Shown here: piece by piece, positions 9,131 to 16,174 of the stretch
Layout: each line of letters begins with the position of its first letter
Numbering within the stretch: position 1 is the first letter of the stretch
Source of the DNA: Azospira inquinata
GTDB lineage: Bacteria > Pseudomonadota > Gammaproteobacteria > Burkholderiales > Rhodocyclaceae
Direction: 5' to 3'
DNA length: 64,000 nt
NCBI RefSeq assembly: GCF_018905915.1
Contig: NZ_CP064782.1
Location: forward strand, 744,001 to 808,000
The notes under the pieces: model-generated
Told to the model about the DNA's origin: nothing
Database searches by the model: none
What the model saw: only the letters and a program-made list of their open reading frames with translations
Translations under genes and position numbers: made by a program

Positions 9131-9811
9131 TTAGTCGAAGCGCCGCACCAGCTCGGCCATGGACTGGCGGCGCTTTTCCGGCTGGGGATTTTGCCGGTAG
9201 CCGAAGGCCACCATGAGGGCGGGGCGGAAGTGGGCCGGGTCCATGGCGCACTGGTCGGCCAGAACGGCGGTGACGCCTTCCGGATCGAAACCTTCGATGG
9301 GGCAGGAGTCGATGCCCAGCAGGGCGGCCACGGTCATCATATTGGCCAGGGGGATGTAGCACTGCTTGGCGGCCCAGTCCCAGATGGCCCGGTCGCTTTC
9401 CAGGAGCTTGAATTCCTGGGTCTGGAAATTGCCCAGCACGGCCCGGCGCTTGTCCGCCACCTCCGGGGGCAACTGGTCCACCGCCGCCAGATGGTGAGCG
9501 ATGTAGGGGCTGTCATAGCGCATGTCCAGGCCGGTGCGGGCCAGAAGGATGACGAAGTGGCTGGCGTTATCCAGCTTGGTCTGGGCGCCCCAGGCCGGCC
9601 CCCAAAGCTTCTGCCGCAGGGCCGGATTCTGGATCACCAGGAATTGCCAGGGTTCCATGCCGAAGGAGCTGGGGGACAGGCGGGCCGCTTCCAGGAGGAC
9701 CTGGAACTGGTCCTCCGGAATTTTCCGGGCCGGGTCAAACACCTTGCAGGCGTGGCGAAAGCGGAAGGCCTCCAGAATGGCTTCCGGGGCGAGGGTCAGG
9801 GGCGCGTTCAT
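9131..9811 (-). CDS. NAD(P)H-dependent nitroreductase family oxidoreductase
   Basis: The product is about 226 residues if the start at 9811 is used. That start has AGGAGA nine bases upstream, whereas an upstream in-frame ATG at 9877 has none and would add unconserved residues. RFRHACKVFDP near the N-terminus and LEAARLSPSSFGMEPWQFLV are the FMN-binding hallmarks of the nitroreductase fold. The family uses FMN and NAD(P)H to reduce nitro groups, quinones or similar acceptors in the cytoplasm. The physiological substrate is not known. Confidence 0.88.
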   Translation of the reverse strand: MNAPLTLAPEAILEAFRFRHACKVFDPARKIPEDQFQVLLEAARLSPSSFGMEPWQFLVIQNPALRQKLWGPAWGAQTKLDNASHFVILLARTGLDMRYDSPYIAHHLAAVDQLPPEVADKRRAVLGNFQTQEFKLLESDRAIWDWAAKQCYIPLANMMTVAALLGIDSCPIEGFDPEGVTAVLADQCAMDPAHFRPALMVAFGYRQNPQPEKRRQSMAELVRRFD

Positions 9812-10199
9812 GGGGCAATCTCCTAAGAAAAGATGGGGTTGAAAAATATGAGGAAAAAACTGGGCGCCCAGGGGCATGGATAGGCGATCTAGCCTTTGGC
9901 CCCCGGCCCATGGGCTGAGGGAGCCGGGTTCCAGGGGAATGGGTTAAAGATTGGCTTAATCCGCCACTCTATGACCCCATAACCCTCTCAGGCTGATCCC
10001 TAGGGGCTAACAGGGGTAGGGCAGAGAAGAAGGCCGCCCTGCCTGGCTCTCCCGCCATTTTTTGGGAAGGGGGCGGCACCAATGTTGGTGGGCCACCGCC
10101 CCCCGCCTCACCTTCCAACCAGCCGGGTCCTGCTGGAAATGGGCGGCAGACGGGCAGCGGAAGCTAGCGGGCATCCAGCTCCCCCCTTCCGGCCCCGAA
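9812..10199. other. Intergenic region with no recognised gene
   Basis: This stretch holds the likely promoter of the nitroreductase gene at its left end. A 6-bp inverted repeat lies at 10077-10090. No convincing coding frame, RNA gene or terminator was seen. Confidence 0.5.
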
Positions 10200-11297
10200 T
10201 CAGGCTGGGAAATACCCCGGATAGCTGGTGTAGCCCTGTTCTCCGCCGCCAAACAGGGTGGCCGGGTCCGGCTGGGCCAGGGGCAGGTTTTCCTCCAGGC
10301 GCCGGGGCAGGTCCGGGTTGGCGATGAAGGGGCGGCCAAAGGCCACCAGATCCGCGTATCCGGCACCCAGCACGGCCTCCGCCCGGGCCCGGTCGTAGCG
10401 GCCAGCCACCACAATGGCGCCGTGGAAGGCCTGACGCAGGTCCTGGCGGAAGGAATCGGGCACCGTGGGGGCATCGTCCCAATCCGCCTCGGAGAGGTGG
10501 AGATAGGCCAGTTTCAAGGCATCCAGCTCACCGGCGGCATAAAGAATGGTGGGAATGATGTCCGGGCAATTCATGTTGCGGGCGGTGATGTAGGGGGCCA
10601 GCCGCACCCCGGTGCGGGAGGGGCCCACGGCCTCCGCCACGGCCCGGGTCACTTCCAGGAGAAAACGGGCCCGGTTTTCCCGACTGCCGCCGTAATCGTC
10701 CTGGCGCCGATTGGAGGTGGTGCGCAGAAACTGGTCGATGAGATAGCCGTTGGCACCGTGGATTTCTACCCCGTCAAAGCCCGCTTCCAGGGCATTCAGG
10801 GCCGCCCGCCGGTAGTCCAGGACAATGCCCTGGATTTCCTCCTGGCGCAGCTCCCGGGGCACGGGGCAATCCAGGAGGTGGCCCTGGCCGTCCCCCCCCG
10901 CCACCCACACCTGGGCGTCCGGCGCCAGGGCGGTGGGGGCCACGGGCAGGGCCCCGGCGTGGAAGACGGAGTGGGACATGCGCCCCACGTGCCAGAGCTG
11001 GGCGAAAATCCGCCCCCCGGCCCGATGCACCTGATCCGTCACCCCCTGCCAGCCTTCCACCTGGGCGGCGGTGTACAGGCCCGGGGTCCAGGAATAGCCC
11101 TGGCCCTGGCGGGAAATCTGGGTGGCCTCGCTGACGATCAGCCCGGCCCCGGCCCGCTGGGCGTAGTACTCCCCCATCAGCCGGTTGGGGATGTCCCCGG
11201 GCTGGCTGGTGCGGCAGCGGGTCATGGGGGCCATGACGATGCGGCTGGGCAGCTCCAGGGCGCCAAGGCGGAAGGGGGAAAACAGCAGTTCGCTCAT
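10200..11297 (-). CDS. Alkene reductase, Old Yellow Enzyme family (NemA-like)
   Basis: The chosen start at 11297 (MSELLFSPFRLG) has GAGGAG upstream; a longer frame reaches 11399 but lacks a ribosome site. The 365-residue product has the OYE order: VMAPMTRCRTSQPGDIPN near the N-terminus, a QLWHVGRMSH segment supplying FMN contacts, and EIHGANGYLIDQFL in the TIM barrel. These enzymes use NADPH and FMN to reduce activated C=C bonds, nitrate esters or N-ethylmaleimide. The gene is divergent from a LysR regulator 137 bases away, which probably controls it. Confidence 0.93.
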   Translation of the reverse strand: MSELLFSPFRLGALELPSRIVMAPMTRCRTSQPGDIPNRLMGEYYAQRAGAGLIVSEATQISRQGQGYSWTPGLYTAAQVEGWQGVTDQVHRAGGRIFAQLWHVGRMSHSVFHAGALPVAPTALAPDAQVWVAGGDGQGHLLDCPVPRELRQEEIQGIVLDYRRAALNALEAGFDGVEIHGANGYLIDQFLRTTSNRRQDDYGGSRENRARFLLEVTRAVAEAVGPSRTGVRLAPYITARNMNCPDIIPTILYAAGELDALKLAYLHLSEADWDDAPTVPDSFRQDLRQAFHGAIVVAGRYDRARAEAVLGAGYADLVAFGRPFIANPDLPRRLEENLPLAQPDPATLFGGGEQGYTSYPGYFPA

Positions 11298-11434
11298 GGA
11301 ATTCTCCTCGCCGCGCCCGTCCGGGGCGGCTACCGTGGGAAAGCAATCGGGAACCATTATGGCCCCGGGCACCCCAGAGAAAAAGCGCCGTTTCGGCATA
11401 TAATTTTCAACATTTCATTGATAATGAGCCGACC

Positions 11435-12430
11435 ATGGACCGCCTCACCGATCTGGCCCTCTACGTGGCCGTGGTGGATACGGGCAGCATGAGCGCCGCC
11501 GCCCGGCGCCTGGAAACCACCCCGGCCCAGGTGAGCAAACGGCTTCAGCTCCTGGAAGCCAGCCTGGGCGCCCGTCTCCTCCACCGCACCACCCGGCGCC
11601 TCACCCCCACCACGGAGGGGGAACGGTTTCTCGAGCGCTGCCGCAACATCCTGGAAGAGGTGCGGGAAGCGGAGGCGGAAATCCGGGCCGAACAAAGCCA
11701 GCCCGCCGGGATCATCAAACTCACCGCCTCCGCCTCTTTCGGCCGCCGCCACATCGCCCCCGCCCTGCCCCAGTTCCTGGCCCGCTACCCGGCGGTGCAA
11801 ATCCACCTGCTGCTCACGGACGCGGTGGTGGATCTGGTGGAAGAAGGGCTGGATCTGGCCATCCGCATCGGCGCCGCCCCGGACAGTCGGCTGGTGGCCT
11901 TTCCCCTGGCGGTAAATCGCCGGGTGCTCTGCGCCAGCCCGGCCTATCTGGCCACCCATGGCCGCCCCCAGACCCCGGAAGACCTGGCCGGGCACAACTG
12001 CCTGCTCCTGGACCGGCCCGGCATTCGGGAACAGAGCTGGCGCCTCCAGGGCCCCACCCAGCTGCACCGGGTCAAGGTGCGGGGCAATCTGGTGGTGAAC
12101 AACGGGGAAGTGATCGGCGCCGCCGCCGAGGCGGGTCTGGGCATTGCCATCAAATCCACCTGGGACATCGGGGAAGCCCTGGGAGCCGGGCGCCTGGAGC
12201 GGGTCCTGCCCGACTACCGGCTGCCGGAAGCGGATCTGGTGGCCCTCACCCCCCACCGCCGTCACCTGCAACGCAAGGTACGCCTGCTCATCGACCACCT
12301 GAAACAGCACTTTGGCCCGGAACCCTATTGGGATCGGGAGACGACAACCGGGGAAGGAAGGGGCCCCGCTGCCCCCCAACCGGCAGCGGAAGACGGGGCA
12401 AGGGAAAACGGGGGACAAACGGCGGACTAA
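11435..12430 (+). CDS. LysR family transcriptional regulator
   Basis: The 331-residue protein has a LysR DNA-binding domain at residues 1-60 (GSMSAAARRLETTPAQVSKR) and an effector-binding domain from about residue 90 (SASFGRRHIAPALPQFLARY). The C-terminal 25 residues are hydrophilic and probably disordered. Divergence from the Old Yellow Enzyme gene suggests it activates that gene in response to an electrophile, by analogy with other OYE-LysR pairs. This role is inferred from position only. Confidence 0.9.
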   Translation: MDRLTDLALYVAVVDTGSMSAAARRLETTPAQVSKRLQLLEASLGARLLHRTTRRLTPTTEGERFLERCRNILEEVREAEAEIRAEQSQPAGIIKLTASASFGRRHIAPALPQFLARYPAVQIHLLLTDAVVDLVEEGLDLAIRIGAAPDSRLVAFPLAVNRRVLCASPAYLATHGRPQTPEDLAGHNCLLLDRPGIREQSWRLQGPTQLHRVKVRGNLVVNNGEVIGAAAEAGLGIAIKSTWDIGEALGAGRLERVLPDYRLPEADLVALTPHRRHLQRKVRLLIDHLKQHFGPEPYWDRETTTGEGRGPAAPQPAAEDGARENGGQTAD

Positions 12431-12667
12431 GCCGGAGGCACGCGCCACCTGGGCCGGGCCCCCAGAAAAGAAGGGGGCGGCCTAAAACCCAGGCGGGATG
12501 CCCAATGCCCCTCGGAGAGTCGGGGAGTGGAAGAAAAGAGGGAAAAGGAAAACGCCCAGGCAGCGTCACCGAGAGGTGGCCCTGCCGCTGCCCAGCCCTC
12601 GTCGGCGCTAGCGGAGCCTGGCGGCAACGCCTCCCCGAGACCCTTACAGGGAGGCCCCCGGCGCCGA

Positions 12668-13474
12668 TCAGGCCTTAACCTGCATCAGGCTCAGCAAATA
12701 ATCCACGGCCCCGGGGAAATCCGCCACCACCTTGGCGGGGGCGGGGGACATGCGGGTTTCGTCCCCAGGCCGGTATTTGCCGGTTTTCACCAAAATGCCC
12801 GGAATGCCCAGGGACTGGGCTCCCAGCACGTCGTCCCGCCAGTCGTCACCGATCAGCACCGCTTCCCCGGGGGGAACCCCCAGTTCCCGCAGGGGGCTGA
12901 GGAAAAACAGGGCGGCCGGTTTACCCGCCACCTCCGCCGCCACTCCGGCCCCGCATTCCAGGGCGGCCACAAAGCCCCCCAGATCCAGGGTCAGGCCGTC
13001 CGCCTCCTGAAAATAGCGGTTGCGGGCCATGGCGATAAAAGGATGGCCCGCCATGATGAGGCGGAAGGCCTTATTCATGGCGTCAAAGGAGAAATAGGAG
13101 CCCGCGTCCCCCAGCACCACCGCATCCGGCTCTTCCCCGTCCGGCCCCACCTCCTCCCGAATATCGGGATGGACCAGATAGTAGGGGTGGAGCCCCTGGT
13201 CCTTCACCAGTTGGCAGGTAGCCTGAACCGCCGTGCGCAGCTCCTCCGGCTGAATATCAAAGCCCAGGCCCTGGAGCAGGCGCACCAGGGCGGACCGGGG
13301 GGAACGGGTGGTGTTGGTGAGAAAACGCAGGGGAATACCCGTGGCCCGGAGCCGCCCCAGGGCTTCCACCGCCCCCGGAATGGCCTGGTTCCCCACATGG
13401 AGCACCCCGGCCAGGTCAATGAGAATGGCCCGGGGCCAGGGGCCGGCAGCGGCAGGAAGGGAGAAAGGGGGCAT
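12668..13474 (-). CDS. HAD-IIA family hydrolase (LHPP-like phosphatase)
   Basis: The 268-residue protein has the HAD-IIA layout: nucleophile Asp20 in IDLAGVLHVGN, FLTNTTRSPRSAL as motif II, a C2 cap from about 90 to 190, then AGKPAALFF and LIGDDWRDDVLGAQ as motifs III and IV. The second acidic residue of the usual DxD is replaced by Ala, as in the LHPP branch where small residues occur. Known relatives dephosphorylate phospholysine, phosphohistidine or pyrophosphate; the substrate here is unknown. No clear ribosome site precedes the start. Confidence 0.82.
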   Translation of the reverse strand: MPPFSLPAAAGPWPRAILIDLAGVLHVGNQAIPGAVEALGRLRATGIPLRFLTNTTRSPRSALVRLLQGLGFDIQPEELRTAVQATCQLVKDQGLHPYYLVHPDIREEVGPDGEEPDAVVLGDAGSYFSFDAMNKAFRLIMAGHPFIAMARNRYFQEADGLTLDLGGFVAALECGAGVAAEVAGKPAALFFLSPLRELGVPPGEAVLIGDDWRDDVLGAQSLGIPGILVKTGKYRPGDETRMSPAPAKVVADFPGAVDYLLSLMQVKA

Positions 13475-13794
13475 AAAGGGCCATCAAAGGGAAAAATCAG
13501 GCGCCATGCTAGCGCTTCCCCGGGGGAAAAGGGAGCCGAATAATTCCGCTTTTGCTGCACCGCACCCACCAACCCGGCGCCCCCATTGGCTGGGGGCGGG
13601 ACATCATTTTTTTTGATGGGGGAAAAAGTGGAAAAAAAGCATTGATCAATTACTTGTAACCCATCAAATCTTTGCTCGGCCTCTATTACCCAAGCCAACA
13701 GATTAAAACTTACCCACTCCGAATAATTTACGGAATAGGAAATAGCCCCCCCTGACATTAAAATTCAGCACAAGCACAACCAAACAGAAAGCAA
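13475..13794. other. Intergenic region leading into an AT-rich patch
   Basis: A GC-rich 8-bp hairpin (13578-13585 with 13591-13598) lies just before the composition shifts to AT-rich at about 13610. No gene was recognised. The hairpin lacks a T run in either direction, so a terminator role is doubtful. Confidence 0.45.
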
Positions 13795-14349
13795 TCAATC
13801 TTGGCAAAGCTTACTTATTCTTTTAACGGGTTGCAATGTTTCAGCATCTATAACCCCCAAGCTGCAACCCAGCTTTTCAGAAAACAGTAACGCATTAGTT
13901 TTAATAACACTAGCACCGCCAATAACTTTATATCGCCTACCTTCTTCTAGCTGCCCACCAAATACAACACTGCACACCGCATCCCCCGAAGAGCGACGCG
14001 AACTACTTGAATAGGAAATAAAAATTGGCCCATCCGTTGGCACCTGAATCTCTTTCCCCGTTTGATAATCGCCAGCCTTCATCTCAAATAAATTGCCATA
14101 GTGATAAACCTTATCTTTTTTACCGTTGCTATCATGCAAAGCAGCACAGCTATCCAAACCAATTGTCAGACTCGCCCTATCATTCTTTTGCAAGACTGGC
14201 TCCAACTCGTTTACAAGAGTAGCTTTTGGCCCAGTCTCAGGAGGTATATAAGTTTTGTATTCATAATGGGTAGTTCCCCCAGCGCACGCCCCAAGGAATA
14301 GAGAAAGAACGCAAATATATCGCCGAGAGCTTAATGAAACATATTTCAT
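13795..14349 (-). CDS. Predicted lipoprotein of unknown function
   Basis: The start at 14349 gives about 184 residues with a basic N-terminus, a hydrophobic stretch and a lipobox (LFLGAC), so the protein should be lipid-anchored at the cell envelope. The mature part has several cysteines and a serine-rich loop (SSSSRRSSGD). I do not recognise the family. The gene is markedly AT-richer than its neighbours and has no partner gene. A longer frame to 14409 exists, but it would place a hydrophilic segment before the signal peptide. Confidence 0.7.
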   Translation of the reverse strand: MKYVSLSSRRYICVLSLFLGACAGGTTHYEYKTYIPPETGPKATLVNELEPVLQKNDRASLTIGLDSCAALHDSNGKKDKVYHYGNLFEMKAGDYQTGKEIQVPTDGPIFISYSSSSRRSSGDAVCSVVFGGQLEEGRRYKVIGGASVIKTNALLFSEKLGCSLGVIDAETLQPVKRISKLCQD

Positions 14350-14743
14350 CTTTTTCTCACAATAGAAAATTTCTTCAAGAACATTAAAGCCAGAATAAAA
14401 TCCCCACAAACAGACAACCAGAGTCGCAAATATAACTCCTCCATCGACCTAGCGGAAGAGAAGCCAATAAAATAGCATCACAACAAAAAATAATAGCTCC
14501 CGGCTTTTGGTGTTAAGAACACTCGAAGGAACTTAGCCGTTATTTTCCAATAACTACAAAATCCAGATAATTTTCAATGCACTAGCTAATCAAGCCATAA
14601 GATATGGCCTTGCTTTTTGTGATGTAATTTATCTCTTGTTGCGACTTTTTTGGTGAAGCCCAAATAGGGTACGCACTGATCCAAGGGAGAAACCGGTATT
14701 TCCAGCGCATACCGGTATGAAGGAATAAGTATTCCTTCCTCCG
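14350..14743. other. AT-rich intergenic stretch
   Basis: This region continues the low-GC patch upstream of the lipoprotein and holds no recognisable gene. An 8-bp hairpin (14720-14727 with 14730-14737) lies near its end, shortly before the ribB promoter, and might close off transcription or mark the edge of the inserted DNA. Confidence 0.4.
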
Positions 14744-14744
14744 T

Positions 14745-14773
14745 TTGGTCCTCCTACCTTACCGCGCTAGAAT
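14745..14773 (+). promoter_or_regulatory. Predicted sigma-70 promoter for the FMN riboswitch-ribB unit
   Basis: TTGGTC (14745-14750) and TAGAAT (14768-14773) are separated by exactly 17 bases. The predicted transcript start lies about 30 bases before the riboswitch, which fits. Confidence 0.6.
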
Positions 14774-14807
14774 AGCCGGGCCGGGCTTTCAAGCCCGGCA
14801 TCGTTCG

Positions 14808-14955
14808 TCTTCAGGGCGGGGTGAAATTCCCCACCGGCGGTAAGGCTCCCCGTGGGCCGAGCCCGCGAGCGCTTTTTCCCGCGGTTTGGGGAAAAAGGTC
14901 AGCAGATCCGGTGTAAAACCGGAGCCGACGGTCACAGTCCGGATGAAAGAAGACG
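14808..14955 (+). promoter_or_regulatory. FMN riboswitch (RFN element)
   Basis: The conserved core of the FMN aptamer is readable: TTCAGGGCGGGGTGAAATTC at the 5' side, CACCGGCGGTAA, an AGCCCGCGAGCG segment, GTCAGCAGATCCGGTG, GCCGACGGTCACAGTC and the 3' GGATGAAAGAAGA. When FMN binds, such elements switch off expression of riboflavin genes. The variable arm (about 14850-14900) is long. The downstream gene ribB makes a riboflavin precursor, as expected. Confidence 0.96.
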
Positions 14956-15171
14956 CCGCCAGGAACCCGGGGCGGGGGATGTTTTGCGTCCTCCACCCCG
15001 GGCGGAGCATTGCCCGTTGCCGCCCCATCCCCCCACCGTCCCTCCTTCGGGAACGGGTGGTCTGGCCCATGGGAAAAGGCGACCGGTCCCCCAAGGACCG
15101 GCGCTGGCTCGCCCCGCCCCCCGGTTCCGGCCGGTTCCCCGCATTGGGGTCCCGGCCTTTGCGCGCCTCCC

Positions 15172-15214
15172 CCTGAAACGTTTCTTGTCCCTTTTTTGTC
15201 AGGAGCGTTTCATG
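15172..15214 (+). promoter_or_regulatory. Possible ribosome-site hairpin of the FMN riboswitch
   Basis: CCTGA (15172-15176) can pair with TCAGG (15199-15203), which covers part of the ribosome site AGGAG. Alternatively TGAAACG (15174-15180) can pair with CGTTTCA (15206-15212), next to the start codon. This suggests control at translation rather than by termination. No T-run terminator is seen between the aptamer and ribB. Confidence 0.45.
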
Positions 15215-15895
15215 TCCCACATGTTGTCCCCCCAAATCCTGGGCCGTCCCGCCCCCACTCCCGCTCAACTGGTTCCAGAGCAGGTGGATGAAGCCGTACA
15301 CCGGGCCCTGGCGGCCCTGAAACAGGGCCTGGCCGTGGTTTTGCAGGATGACCCGGACCGGGAAAACGAAGGGGATCTGGTGATCCCCGCCGCCACCATG
15401 GACGAAGCCATGATGGCTTTGTTCATCCGGGAGTGCAGCGGCATCGTCTGCCTCTGCCTGGAGGAAGCCCAAGCCCAGGCCCTGGACCTGCCCCCCATGG
15501 TGGCGGATAACCAGAGCCGCTATGGCACCGCCTTCACCGTCACCATTGAGGCCCGGGAAGGGGTAACCACCGGGGTTTCGGCCCGGGACCGGCTCACCAC
15601 CATCCAGGCCGCTACCCGGGCAGGCGCCCGTCCCGAGGATTTGGCCCGGCCCGGCCACGTCTTTCCCCTCCGGGCCCATTCCCAGGGGGTACTGGGGCGA
15701 CGCGGCCACACGGAAGGATCGGTGGATCTGGCCCGGCTGGCAGGCTTTGCCTCCGCCGCCGTGCTCTGCGAATTGATGAACCCGGACGGCACCATGATGA
15801 AGGGCTCGGCCCTGGCAGAGTTCGCCGCCAGCCACGGCTTTCCCCTGCTGAGCATTGCCGAACTGGCGGATTACCGCCTGCGCCACCACTGTTAA
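15212..15895 (+). CDS. ribB: 3,4-dihydroxy-2-butanone 4-phosphate synthase
   Basis: The 227-residue enzyme converts ribulose 5-phosphate to dihydroxybutanone phosphate and formate, supplying the four-carbon unit of riboflavin. The family motif DRENEGDLVIPA is at residues 50-61 and RRGHTEGSVDLARLAG near the C-terminus. There is no fused GTP cyclohydrolase II domain, so it is the RibB form. The start at 15212 has AGGAG eight bases upstream. The same frame runs back into the riboswitch, but that part is not coding. The FMN riboswitch implies repression by FMN. Confidence 0.95.
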   Translation: MSHMLSPQILGRPAPTPAQLVPEQVDEAVHRALAALKQGLAVVLQDDPDRENEGDLVIPAATMDEAMMALFIRECSGIVCLCLEEAQAQALDLPPMVADNQSRYGTAFTVTIEAREGVTTGVSARDRLTTIQAATRAGARPEDLARPGHVFPLRAHSQGVLGRRGHTEGSVDLARLAGFASAAVLCELMNPDGTMMKGSALAEFAASHGFPLLSIAELADYRLRHHC

Positions 15896-16174
15896 GCCCT
15901 GGGGGCGGGCCTGGAGTCCGCCCCTTTCTGCCCCGGCGGCAATCCTGGCCGCCGGAAATGCCTTCTTCCCCCTAGCCTCGCCCCGGGGCATCCCCCTCCG
16001 CCCCCTGAACGGCCTCCTCCCCGGAGAGCCAATATCCATGAGGCATAGCGCCTGGTCGAACATAATCAGAAATAGCTAATGCTAGGGATTGTGCGGGAGG
16101 CCACCCTAGCCGAACATCCGCCTGCCTAGAAAAGCCATAATAATGGTGAGATTAACCCTCACCTGGGAATTGTC

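Noticed and set aside
13578..13598. A GC hairpin as terminator of the lipoprotein or HAD-IIA gene
   Set aside because: There is no T run directly after the stem on either strand.
14852..15211. An N-terminal extension of ribB
   Set aside because: It runs through the FMN riboswitch and is not conserved protein sequence; the start at 15212 has a good ribosome site.
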